A stretch of 64,000 nucleotides of DNA from Flavobacterium anhuiense (GTDB lineage: Bacteria; Bacteroidota; Bacteroidia; Flavobacteriales; Flavobacteriaceae): NCBI RefSeq assembly GCF_900101855.1, contig NZ_FMVC01000010.1:65798-129797 (forward strand). Direction: 5' to 3'. Below the pieces are notes generated by a model, which was not told where the DNA came from, ran no database searches, and saw only the letters and a program-made list of their open reading frames with translations. The translations under genes were made by a program, and so were the position numbers. Positions 1-7,657 of the stretch are shown here, one piece after another. Positions within the stretch are counted from its first letter, which is position 1. Each line of letters opens with the position of its first letter.

Positions 1-540
1 TGTAATTCCCCGAAGCGGTATAAGTGGTGCCATTCACAGGCCATGTATAGCTATCGCAGGCGGTCTCGGTCTGGGTTGAACTTGTAGAATTAATTATCGT
101 TAATGCTAAAGTTTTAGTGTCGCATCCTACTGTATGGGTATAAGTTCCAGATGCGGTATAAGTGGTGCCATTTGCAGGCCATGTGTAAGAATCACATCTA
201 GAAATAGTCTCAGCTGGAGATAAAGTTGAAGGAGTGATTGTTAAGTTTAGAGTTTTAGTATCACATCCGCTAACTGCAGTATAAGTCCCAGACGCTGTAT
301 AAGTTGCTCCATTTGCGCTCCATGTGTAAGAATCGCACGCAGCTATTGTTTCAGGTGCAGAAACTGTAGATGGAGTAATAGTTAAATTTAGAGTTTTGGT
401 ATCACATCCAACCATAGTTGTGTACGTCCCGGAAGCCGTATAGGTTGTTCCATTTGCACTCCATGTATAAGAATCGCATGCACTTGTTGTTACCGGCGGT
501 GATGCTGTTGAAGGAGTTCCCGTTACAGTTTTTACCAGAA
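1..540 (-). repeat. Tandem ~47-residue CDSYTW modules
   Basis: At least four head-to-tail repeats lie in the 3' part of the giant surface protein. Equivalent Cys-Asp codons fall near 53, 191, 332 and 473, giving periods of 138, 141 and 141 bp (46, 47 and 47 residues). Each unit carries CDSYTW, NGTTYTASG and GCDTKTL. The array probably continues past the left edge. Confidence 0.85.
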
Positions 541-3500
541 CTCTGTCGCTTACGCAATAAGCTGTTTCACAGGCAACGCAATAAGTCGTATTATTTTCTG
601 TAGGTGTTGCAGAAACTGAATTTCCGGTTGCAAAACTTGTTCCTCCGGTCATCGTCTTATACCATGTGGCAGTTGTGCCAAGCGGGCAAGAAGCGTTTAA
701 AGTAACGGCCGTGCTTCCTAAACAGGGAATATTTTGCGTGTCTGGAGTGACTGTTGCGCTTTCCGGTTTAATGGATGTTGTTGTAATATTAGAATTTACG
801 GCTGTAAAATTAGAACCGCTGACGGTTGCCTGATTTGTAACTGAGCAAGTATTTTGCGGTAAAGTGCCTGCAGCATTAATTGTCGCACTAAAAGTAATGA
901 CTGTGCTTTTTCCGGCAGCTAAAGCAAATGGTCCGGCAGCAAGCGTTCCATTAGCGGCATTTGCCGCTGTAGTTTTAGCAGATGCTGAATTATTAGCTGT
1001 ATTTCCATTCAAAGATTCTGCTACAGGAGCAGCTATTTCTTCTGGTGCCGTTTCGTTTTGAATAGCCATTTTTGAAGCGCTTCCATTATCAGGAATAGTG
1101 ACAGTTCCTGGAATTATAGTTCCAGTACCTCCTTCATCCAGTGCTATTCCTGTTGGAGTATTGGCATTGTTGCTATTCCAGAAAGCTGTTAATGCAGTGC
1201 TTCTGTTTCCGCTTCCTGAAACGTATGCCGGATTGCCCTGCAAAATTACCGAACAATTTGGCCCCTGAGAGAGCACGTCAAAATTTCCTGCCGCTAATCC
1301 GCTTGCAGAATTAACTATATTTCCGGTAACCTTTGCAGCGCTAATCATTGTGCTGGAAGCATTATCGGCATAGGCCACTACCCCAATGTGAGTGTAGGCA
1401 TTATTTGCAACGCTAATATTATTATTGGTGATGGAAGCATCAATTCTTCCTGCACTTAATATGGCATTATCATTTGCTTCAGAGAAAATGCCATAATTGG
1501 CGGCATTAGTGATTATATTATTGGCTATCTCAGTAATATGTTTGGCATTTCCATAAGCAGCAACACTGATTCCATTGCTGGAAGAAGTTGAGCCTCCTCC
1601 ATCAATAGTATTATTATTTATGCGTCCTTTTACAGTTCCCGAACCTTGATTTCCGACACTGCATGCGAAAAGGCCATTATAACTTGATTTTAAAGTGTTA
1701 TTTATAATATTGTAGTTCACAGTTGCGCTGCCGGATGCTTGCAGAGATAAGCCATTGCTTCCAGGACTTGCAGCGGCGGCATTTATAATATTAGCATCTG
1801 TAGATGCATTATTTCCTCCAATTTGAACTGTATTGACAGAAGATCCGCTAAAATTCAATGCCAAACCTGTAGTTTTTGAATTAGAAAAATCATTCTTTTT
1901 AAAAACTAATGTGTTGTTTGTGGTTCCCTTAGCCTGGAAAATAAAATTGCTGTCCCCGTTTGATTTATTAAAGGAGTTTTTAAATTGACAGCCGGTTACC
2001 GTCAAATTAAGCGTAGGATTTTGAGAAAGTTGGCCGTTAAATCCAAAAAAGCCTCTTCCCCAAGAATCATTGACATTTGTGTTCGTGATTGAGCTTGTTC
2101 CCTTTAAATTTAACGCAAATATTCCGCCAACATTTGCATTTCCTCCATTTGCACTTCCGCATCCCGTAATTGTACTATTGGACAATACGAAATTATTCAC
2201 ATCATTTAAATTTATCCCAACAGAGTTTGTAGTGCCGGTGATCACAATATTATCTAAATTAACACCTCCAGAGATAGATTTAAAATGCAGTGCTCCATAA
2301 GAATTGGTGTTGTCATCTTCAGCGTCAAAAATTACGGTATTAGAATTATTTGCATTAGTGAAATTCATGTTCTTAAGCGTAACATTGGCGCAAGATATAA
2401 ACTCAACACCTCTGAAAGATATATTTTGCATTGTCCCTCCAGATCCCGCAGCAGATCCTGTTCCTGTAACCAGAAAACTTCCCTGTGAGCCGCTTATTGA
2501 AATTCCTTTAGAAACGCCACTGGCAGAAATGCTAGTAAAAATGCAATCTAACACGCCTCCTCCGGCAATATTAACGGCCTGTGCATTTGTTGTGCTAATA
2601 GTTGCATTCCTTACTTTTAAAGCCCCAACATTTGAACCAGATAAAGTGCCTGTTAGCGCAACAGCTTGGATATCGTTATTTGCTTTTAAATTGACACCGG
2701 CAATAGTCGGATTTGTTCCTCCAGTAGAAGGCAAAACGTTACTATAGGCAGGCACGGCAAGACTTAATATCGAAGTTAGACTTGCAGTTGCCCCCTGTCC
2801 AATTACTTTTTGATTATCATTTAAGGTCAAAAGTCCGGTAACTGTGCCCGTGTAGATAAAAATTGGGTATGCCGCGCTTCCAGTAATACTGTTTAAAGTT
2901 TTGTAAGGCGAGGCTAAAGTTCCGTTTCCTGGTGCCGCAGCCATACCATTAACAAAAATGATAGGAGTTGTTACGGTAATATTTACCGTCGCAGTTGAGG
3001 TTTTGCCATTGGTAGATGTTAGGGTATAAGTAAAACTATCAGATCCTGAATATCCCGCATTTGGATTATAAGTAAAAGAACCGTCTGCATTCAGAACTGC
3101 AGTTCCGTTTGTAGCTCCTGTCAATAAAGAAGTTGATAAAGCTGTTCCGTCGGGGCTAACGTCATTTGTCAAAACACCGCCTGCCGCATCCACATTAATT
3201 CCAACATTTCCAATACAGGAATAAGAATTATTGTTTGCTATTGGCGTTGCTTTAAAAGAGTTTGGAACTAATGTTAGATTAGAATCTAAAATATCTTGAA
3301 AACTCACTCCTAAAGCATCATCTGCACCTGTATTTGTTATAGTTACAGTAAAATCAAGCTGAGAACCAGGCTGAGCGTTTCCGCCTCCATTTACCGCTAC
3401 CGCATTTGTTACGGTAACTGCTGCAGCTGCCACAGACGTGCTTGCTCCGCCTTTTTCAATTGCAGCCTTTTTGCCTTTATTTTCTTTTTTCCCGTCAATG

Positions 3501-3634
3501 AAAGTTTTTTCAGCTTCTGCAAAACTTTCAACTATGGGAGCAACAAAATTTTTCTTAATAATAGCATTGTATTTCATTCCAAAACTTAGAAATCCAACTA
3601 GTATTATTACAGCTAGGAGTTTGTTATTTTTCAT
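1..3634 (-). CDS. Giant repetitive surface protein, partial (C-terminus beyond left edge)
   Basis: The reading frame is open from an ATG at 3634 to the window edge (about 1,211 residues), starting with a hydrophobic MKNNKLLAVIILVGFLSFG leader. Visible parts in order: a short DUF11-like segment (about residues 65-110, TNTGADDALG); a cadherin-like or Ig-like module (about 110-220, with GVLTNDVSPDG and GYSGSDSFTYTLT); a long Asn/Ser/Gly-rich parallel beta-helix region (about 230-830) rich in NNNI and ITN steps; an Ig-like linker; and at least four tandem modules of 46-47 residues containing CDSYTW and GCDTKTL. Such proteins in Flavobacterium are usually cell-surface or secreted adhesins exported by the type IX system through a C-terminal signal, which is not visible here. 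It is the last gene of a seven-gene minus-strand run (24 bp after the preceding gene). The actual ligand is unknown. Confidence 0.85.
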   Translation of the reverse strand, partial: MKNNKLLAVIILVGFLSFGMKYNAIIKKNFVAPIVESFAEAEKTFIDGKKENKGKKAAIEKGGASTSVAAAAVTVTNAVAVNGGGNAQPGSQLDFTVTITNTGADDALGVSFQDILDSNLTLVPNSFKATPIANNNSYSCIGNVGINVDAAGGVLTNDVSPDGTALSTSLLTGATNGTAVLNADGSFTYNPNAGYSGSDSFTYTLTSTNGKTSTATVNITVTTPIIFVNGMAAAPGNGTLASPYKTLNSITGSAAYPIFIYTGTVTGLLTLNDNQKVIGQGATASLTSILSLAVPAYSNVLPSTGGTNPTIAGVNLKANNDIQAVALTGTLSGSNVGALKVRNATISTTNAQAVNIAGGGVLDCIFTSISASGVSKGISISGSQGSFLVTGTGSAAGSGGTMQNISFRGVEFISCANVTLKNMNFTNANNSNTVIFDAEDDNTNSYGALHFKSISGGVNLDNIVITGTTNSVGINLNDVNNFVLSNSTITGCGSANGGNANVGGIFALNLKGTSSITNTNVNDSWGRGFFGFNGQLSQNPTLNLTVTGCQFKNSFNKSNGDSNFIFQAKGTTNNTLVFKKNDFSNSKTTGLALNFSGSSVNTVQIGGNNASTDANIINAAAASPGSNGLSLQASGSATVNYNIINNTLKSSYNGLFACSVGNQGSGTVKGRINNNTIDGGGSTSSSNGISVAAYGNAKHITEIANNIITNAANYGIFSEANDNAILSAGRIDASITNNNISVANNAYTHIGVVAYADNASSTMISAAKVTGNIVNSASGLAAGNFDVLSQGPNCSVILQGNPAYVSGSGNRSTALTAFWNSNNANTPTGIALDEGGTGTIIPGTVTIPDNGSASKMAIQNETAPEEIAAPVAESLNGNTANNSASAKTTAANAANGTLAAGPFALAAGKSTVITFSATINAAGTLPQNTCSVTNQATVSGSNFTAVNSNITTTSIKPESATVTPDTQNIPCLGSTAVTLNASCPLGTTATWYKTMTGGTSFATGNSVSATPTENNTTYCVACETAYCVSDRVLVKTVTGTPSTASPPVTTSACDSYTWSANGTTYTASGTYTTMVGCDTKTLNLTITPSTVSAPETIAACDSYTWSANGATYTASGTYTAVSGCDTKTLNLTITPSTLSPAETISRCDSYTWPANGTTYTASGTYTHTVGCDTKTLALTIINSTSSTQTETACDSYTWPVNGTTYTASGNY

Positions 3635-3658
3635 TTTTTTTGCTTTTAATTAGCCTAA

Positions 3659-3958
3659 TTAAGAAAATACTGCTTCATATTTCATTCCCACCTCATCAAA
3701 ACCTAGCGGTGTAAGAAATAATTCTAAATTGCCTTCTTCAGGGTGTGTAACCGTAAAGATGCCCTGTTCGTAATATTCGTTTTTTTGCTGGGTACGAAAA
3801 ACAAGAGAAAATGGAGTTCTTTGCAACGGAGAATAACCACTAAATTCAGTCACAGAAATCAGCTCGGCGCCATGCTCAATTCCTTCAGAAAATTTGATCG
3901 TGAATACTGCGTTAAGCAGAGCATTAAAGTTATTTGCAGAGAGTAAAGATATATCCAT
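3659..3958 (-). CDS. Small DUF6916-like protein of the tail-collar cassette
   Basis: A 99-residue protein without signal peptide or membrane segment. It starts MDISLLSANNFNALL and contains FSLVFRTQQK and a PEEGNLELFLTPLG segment. From memory this resembles the DUF6916 family, short beta-rich proteins that recur beside tail-collar (microcystin-dependent) genes, where they end on a main-chain motif such as FLTPLG. It lies 16 bp after the GNAT gene and 24 bp before the giant surface protein in the same orientation, so it is very likely co-transcribed. No biochemical function is known to me. The family name is a recollection rather than a computed match. Confidence 0.7.
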   Translation of the reverse strand: MDISLLSANNFNALLNAVFTIKFSEGIEHGAELISVTEFSGYSPLQRTPFSLVFRTQQKNEYYEQGIFTVTHPEEGNLELFLTPLGFDEVGMKYEAVFS

Positions 3959-3974
3959 ATAATTTTGTTAATCG

Positions 3975-4496
3975 TTAATATTGGTATTGTAATTCCATTC
4001 CATTAAATGGTAAATGCCATTCCATTAAATGGTAAATGCCATTCGTTTCGCTTACTTTTCTAAATCCTAATCTTTTATATAAATTCATTGCAGGGTTAAA
4101 AGCTTCAACATGTATCGAGACATTTAAATTATTGCTGCCCGCTTTTTTAAGGATTTCATTTAAAATGGAGCTGCCAATATTTTTGTTTCTCCATTCAGGC
4201 AATATTGTAATATCTATAATTCTGACAGGCTCATTTTCAGAAAAATCGATATATAATCTTCCAATCGGAACTTCCTCTTTTTCAATTATATAAAATTTTG
4301 CATCTGAAAAATTCTTTTGATAATATTCATGCTGTACTGAAAATTGCTGGTCAATGAAATGTCTTTTTTGTTCATCATTCCAATTAGTTCCTTTGTCCAG
4401 TTCTTCTTGACGGGTACTGCCATATATTTCACGGAGAAGAGTTTTATCTCTTTCCTGAATATCTCTAAAGCCAATATCTTTTATTTCTAAATTCAA
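3975..4496 (-). CDS. GNAT-family N-acetyltransferase
   Basis: A 173-residue cytosolic protein. The GNAT fold shows in the order beta4 (RIIDITILPEWRNKNIGSSIL, the acetyl-CoA pyrophosphate-binding loop with the R/Q-x-x-G-x-G/S pattern as RNKNIGSS) and the late VEAFNPAMNLYKRLGFRKV motif, typical of the C-terminal half. It would transfer an acetyl group from acetyl-CoA to an amine, substrate unknown. GNAT genes are recurrent neighbours of tail-collar genes, so it may modify one of these proteins, but that is inference. The last codons are unusual: a 22-bp tandem duplication (3997-4040) changes the reading frame of the tail and produces the ending HLPFNGMELQYQY. Confidence 0.85.
   Translation of the reverse strand: MNLEIKDIGFRDIQERDKTLLREIYGSTRQEELDKGTNWNDEQKRHFIDQQFSVQHEYYQKNFSDAKFYIIEKEEVPIGRLYIDFSENEPVRIIDITILPEWRNKNIGSSILNEILKKAGSNNLNVSIHVEAFNPAMNLYKRLGFRKVSETNGIYHLMEWHLPFNGMELQYQY
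3997..4040. repeat. 22-bp perfect tandem duplication in GNAT 3' end
   Basis: Two identical adjacent copies of a 22-bp unit (3997-4018 and 4019-4040, beginning ATTCCATTAAATGG). Because 22 is not a multiple of 3, the second copy shifts the frame. With a single copy the protein would end LMEWNYNTNIND instead of the present tail. Confidence 0.9.
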
Positions 4497-4507
4497 ATCC
4501 TCTCAAA

Positions 4508-5023
4508 TTAACTTCTAGATGGATAAATCCCCAGAAGAGCAATACAAAAATTCATTGTCAAATAAGGCATCATATTATTGTGCGGCAATCCTGAGCCAGC
4601 TATAGATAAGGTGTTTAAACTCATATTGGCGTTGGTTCCTGTCTGACCGTAAATTCGTATAGGATTTCCGCGGCCTAAACTATTATTAGTTGGAGATGTG
4701 GATTGTGAGTTTAAAGTCGCAGCCATTAATGTATGGCTGTGGGATGGAATTTCAGATTCAAGCAGACTGACACTTTCGCTTCCGCTTGTTTCTCCCAGAT
4801 CATGTAAAGATAATCCCGGTCCTTGTCCTGGATGCATAGGAACACGGCCCCGTAAATCTGGCAGGGCAAAATTGCTTTTCCCATCTCCTCCATACGTGGT
4901 TCCAAGCAAAGAGAAAAGCGCTGTATTTTGAGATATAGGCAATATTTGTCCATTGCACATAGCCCATCCTACAGGTGCAAAATTGAACGGGAAAAGACGT
5001 ATCTCGGCAACAAATTGATCCAT
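4508..5023 (-). CDS. Phage tail collar domain protein (copy 1)
   Basis: A 171-residue protein starting MDQFVAEIRLFPFNFAP. The start at 5023 is chosen over the open frame reaching 5176 because its first residues align with the starts of the two paralogues and the longer frame overlaps the preceding gene. The N-terminal tail-collar domain (residues about 5-60) carries GWAMCNGQILPIS, TTYGGDGKSNFALPDLRGR and a following MHPGQGPG. The C-terminal half is a shared tail with PHNNMMPYLTMNFCIALLG. Phage proteins with this domain form short tail-fibre knobs; bacterial stand-alone versions (the MdpB or microcystin-dependent type) have no established role. It is one of three tandem paralogues, 11 bp before the GNAT gene. 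Confidence 0.88.
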   Translation of the reverse strand: MDQFVAEIRLFPFNFAPVGWAMCNGQILPISQNTALFSLLGTTYGGDGKSNFALPDLRGRVPMHPGQGPGLSLHDLGETSGSESVSLLESEIPSHSHTLMAATLNSQSTSPTNNSLGRGNPIRIYGQTGTNANMSLNTLSIAGSGLPHNNMMPYLTMNFCIALLGIYPSRS

Positions 5024-5075
5024 AGATATATTGTTTTTATTTTTATTAGAAAAAGAATCACTAATTTTTAAAATT

Positions 5076-5597
5076 CTAAGGCTGAGAAGGAAACACTCCA
5101 AACAATGAAATAATAAAACTGACGCACAGATAAGGCTGAAAATTAGTGTGGGGCTGGCTACCCCCGGTACTTCCAATCGATGACAAATTTAAAGCTGCTG
5201 TCGGCGCGGCACTAGAGAACATTTTGCTTCCCGGGGGATTTGTGCTAAATATCGCGTTGGACGGACTTGCAGTATCTGCCAAATCTGCGGTTGCCATTAA
5301 ACTGTGGGTGTGGGCAGGAATTTGATTGGGGGTTAGCGTAATGCCTTCTGCCCCACCTGTTTCGGCCAATGTATAGGTTGTGCCGCTAGAAGATGTGCCA
5401 GAGTGGATGGGAACTCTTCCTCGCAAATCTGGTAAAGCAAAAGTGCTTTCGCCATCACCTCCATAAGTAGTGCCTATCAATTGAAATAATGTTTCATTCT
5501 CAGAAATGGAAAGAATCTGCCCTTCACAGAACATCCATCCTGCAGGAGCAAAGTTTCCTCCAAACATTCTGATTTCCCCAACGTAAGGTTGCGCCAT
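5076..5597 (-). CDS. Phage tail collar domain protein (copy 2)
   Basis: A 173-residue paralogue starting MAQPYVGEIRMFGGNFAPAGW. The start at 5597 is preferred to the in-frame ATG at 5660, which would overlap the previous gene. Collar-domain signatures are FCEGQILSISENETLFQLIG, TTYGGDGESTFALPDLRGR and an IHSGTSSSG turn, followed by ITLTPNQIPAHTHSL and the conserved ending PHTNFQPYLCVSFIISLFG. No signal peptide is visible, so export, if any, would need another route. It sits 52 bp upstream of copy 1 and 23 bp downstream of copy 3, consistent with one transcript. Confidence 0.88.
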   Translation of the reverse strand: MAQPYVGEIRMFGGNFAPAGWMFCEGQILSISENETLFQLIGTTYGGDGESTFALPDLRGRVPIHSGTSSSGTTYTLAETGGAEGITLTPNQIPAHTHSLMATADLADTASPSNAIFSTNPPGSKMFSSAAPTAALNLSSIGSTGGSQPHTNFQPYLCVSFIISLFGVFPSQP

Positions 5598-5620
5598 ATC
5601 TTTACTTTTTAAAGTTAATA

Positions 5621-6130
5621 TTAATTTGGAGAAGGAAAAGCGCCTTGTAAGGCAATGCAAAAATTCAAGGTAAGGAATGGTTGCATATTTAAATGGGGCT
5701 GGTTTCCGCCGACACTGGTAAGAGAACCCGAGTTCATCGAAGTAAAATTTTGGCTCTGGCCGCTATAAACTAAATTAGGAGCGGTATTAGCCAAAAAATT
5801 TGAAGAACTGGGGATATTGGTACTTGCCGCATCTGTTTTCGCCTGCAGTACATGGGTGTGCTCAGGCATCTCTGATAGGCTTAAAGTATGAGCTTCTTCT
5901 CCGCCTTTTTCTCCTATTGTATGCCCATTTCCAAAATGAATGGGAGTCCTTCCTCTTAAATTTGGCAAAGCAAATGTTGTTTGTCCATTGCCACCATACA
6001 TTGTTCCCAGTAGAGAAAACAAAGCTTGATTTTGGTTTATAGGCAAAAACTGCCCATTACATAAAGTCCAGCCTGTCGGAGCAAAGTTAAAAGACACGAT
6101 ACGTATTTCTCCTAAATAAGGTGTTGCCAT
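5621..6130 (-). CDS. Phage tail collar domain protein (copy 3)
   Basis: A 169-residue paralogue, MATPYLGEIRIVSFNFAPTGW, with GTMYGGNGQTTFALPNLRGR in the collar domain, SLSEMPEHTHVLQAK in the middle and PHLNMQPFLTLNFCIALQG at the end. The three copies differ mainly in the loop between the collar motif and the C-terminal motif (residues about 75-135), the region that would be exposed in a phage fibre tip. This suggests related proteins with different binding surfaces, perhaps a hetero-oligomer. Gene order and short gaps tie it to the operon that ends with the giant surface protein. Confidence 0.88.
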   Translation of the reverse strand: MATPYLGEIRIVSFNFAPTGWTLCNGQFLPINQNQALFSLLGTMYGGNGQTTFALPNLRGRTPIHFGNGHTIGEKGGEEAHTLSLSEMPEHTHVLQAKTDAASTNIPSSSNFLANTAPNLVYSGQSQNFTSMNSGSLTSVGGNQPHLNMQPFLTLNFCIALQGAFPSPN

Positions 6131-6168
6131 AATTTTGACTATTTATTAAGTTATTCAAAACAATTATA

Positions 6169-6834
6169 TTAGGCCACAAAAGAATCGGCCACAAAATTAT
6201 GCTTTGAAATTATTTTCTTTTGGTATACAATAGAATTGCCTTCTTTTATAATAATTTTTGTCACGGTGTGCTCCTGCGCTAAATTAGTATGAAGAGAAAT
6301 GCTGCCTTTTCTGGTATCATATCCATAAGGATTTAATTTTTGCGTAGGCGCAGGAAATAAATAATGGGATAAATTAACCTCATTTCGATATATATCTAAA
6401 TCACGCATTGCTACAGTAATAGCCTCCAAATCAAATCCGGATAAAGATCTTAGAGATTTCCAGCTTCCATCTGAATCTTTTCCAAAGCATAGCAAAACAT
6501 CATCCACTTTTCCAGTCGCCTCAGTTTGCAGATGCATGGGGAACATTTTTAAAAGTCCGTCAGAAGAACTGAAACAATAATTTCCTGAGGAGGCGTATCC
6601 TATTTTTTCCCAATTTAAAACAGATTTTTTATAACAATCTGCAAGAGATTGATCTAAAAGGAAAGCGTCAAAAAAAGTTATTTTTGAGAATGCGGCTAGA
6701 ATATTTTCTTCATCATTTTCCGGAATCGAAAAATTTTCTAAAGTGCTTTTAGCTGCCAGAGAGCCACAAAAAAGAGTTGCTGCGCCAACAAATCCAACAT
6801 TTTTAATAAAATTTCTTCGTGCTAAATTGATCAT
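6169..6834 (-). CDS. Tat-type signal protein of unknown function, head of tail-collar operon
   Basis: A 221-residue protein with a twin-arginine leader (ARRNFIKN followed by the hydrophobic VGFVGAATLFCGSLAA). I recognise no catalytic motif. The mature part contains many aromatic residues, a central SLSGFDLEAITVAMRDL stretch and a beta-rich end (TVTKIIIKEGNSIVYQKK). It is the first gene of the run that continues through three collar proteins, GNAT, the DUF6916-like protein and the surface protein (gap to copy 3 is 38 bp). The Tat leader implies export of a folded protein, possibly the periplasmic partner of the cassette, but this is inference. Confidence 0.75.
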   Translation of the reverse strand: MINLARRNFIKNVGFVGAATLFCGSLAAKSTLENFSIPENDEENILAAFSKITFFDAFLLDQSLADCYKKSVLNWEKIGYASSGNYCFSSSDGLLKMFPMHLQTEATGKVDDVLLCFGKDSDGSWKSLRSLSGFDLEAITVAMRDLDIYRNEVNLSHYLFPAPTQKLNPYGYDTRKGSISLHTNLAQEHTVTKIIIKEGNSIVYQKKIISKHNFVADSFVA

Positions 6835-7165
6835 AATTCGCTGCTTTTCTGTTAAAATTCACAGTAAAAGTAGCAAAAGGAAATATTAAATGATAATTTT
6901 TTGTTAATTAACACAATAAAAACCGTAAAAATACGTTAAAAATCTCTTTTTTTAAAGAAAACACTTATAAGGATCGACATGCAAAGATAATTGAACTAGA
7001 CAAGTCCCGCTTTGGATCCACAATATCGCAAAAATCAAGTCTTTCACTACAATTTTTCCTTTAAAAGAGAAACAAATCGCATCTTAATGAAATGAGTAAA
7101 AAATAGGACGAATCAATCATTTCAACAATAAAATCCATTAATTAACATCTGTATGACTACAACAC

Positions 7166-7344
7166 TTGATTAGGATTTTTTTTTGCTCTATTTTCAGAAT
7201 AAAAAGAAACTGTAAATCTTATTAAATAATTTCAGTTATTTTTTGTTTTACAGAATTAAATTATCAAAATACTCCCCCATTCTCCATAAGATTTTTAGGG
7301 CCTGCTAAAAGTGTATTTATTTCTGTTACAAAAGCAACTCTTTT
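7166..7344. repeat. Degenerate direct repeat of 11428-11594
   Basis: Begins with an identical 24-bp block (TTGATTAGGA, nine T, GCTCT) that in the right copy is the second arm of a terminator. It then runs with scattered substitutions and gaps through the noncoding spacer and into the last codons of the proline-racemase-family gene. Similarity fades after about 7344. The two copies flank the outer-membrane protein and GLPGLI genes in the same orientation. Confidence 0.75.
7264..7335 (-). pseudogene. Remnant 3' end of a proline-racemase-family gene
   Basis: Read on the minus strand, 23 codons plus a TGA encode AFVTEINTLLAGPKN followed by LMENGGVF. The intact gene at 11512-12579 ends AFVTGINTFLIDPKD then PMKNGFILR and a stop. 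The frame and the position of the stop are retained, so this is a truncated and diverged gene end rather than chance similarity. Everything upstream of it (toward 7657) is gone. Confidence 0.75.
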
Positions 7345-7367
7345 TTTAATATTGTAGTATTTTTATA

Positions 7368-7375
7368 TACTTTTG
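7368..7375 (+). promoter_or_regulatory. Possible -7 element upstream of the outer-membrane protein gene
   Basis: TACTTTTG fits the Bacteroidetes TAnnTTTG pattern. The only nearby TTG (7352-7354) is too close (13 bp), so the assignment is weak. It would leave a leader of about 280 nt. Confidence 0.25.
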
Positions 7376-7657
7376 AACAATATCCACATTTAACTATTAT
7401 AGCAACCATAACAATATAAAACTGTTAAAATCCATAGCACTAACAATCAAAACCTAGCAAAAAAATATGAATTTCACAAAATCAAATCACCACACTTTAG
7501 CAAACCTGCATCAAAAGTCACGATCTCAATTTCTACATTAGAATCTGCAATCCTGCTTACCCAAAAACAAATCAGACAACAAATGCATTTTATTTCTATT
7601 TCTGAAAAAATGGAATAGAACCATCATGCCTATTTTTCAAAAAACCACAGCCAATTA

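Larger units (their letters stand above)
6835..7657. other. Gene-free stretch, 823 bp, with a decayed gene end
   Basis: Very AT-rich intergenic DNA between divergent genes. It holds the remnant of a proline-racemase-family gene (7264-7335) inside a longer segment similar to 11428-11594, and one TAnnTTTG-like element at 7368-7375. I see no other gene or RNA. Confidence 0.7.

Noticed and set aside
864-2747. Plus-strand open frames opposite the surface protein
   Set aside because: Antisense of a repetitive Ala/Asn-rich gene; no plausible protein features.
5024-5176. Longer start for collar copy 1 (and similarly 5598-5660 for copy 2)
   Set aside because: The extensions overlap the neighbouring gene and have no similarity to the other copies; alignment supports the inner ATGs.
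4508-6130. Prophage or tailocin interpretation of the tail-collar genes
   Set aside because: No capsid, sheath, baseplate, lysis or integrase genes are nearby; stand-alone collar proteins of this size are common in bacterial chromosomes.
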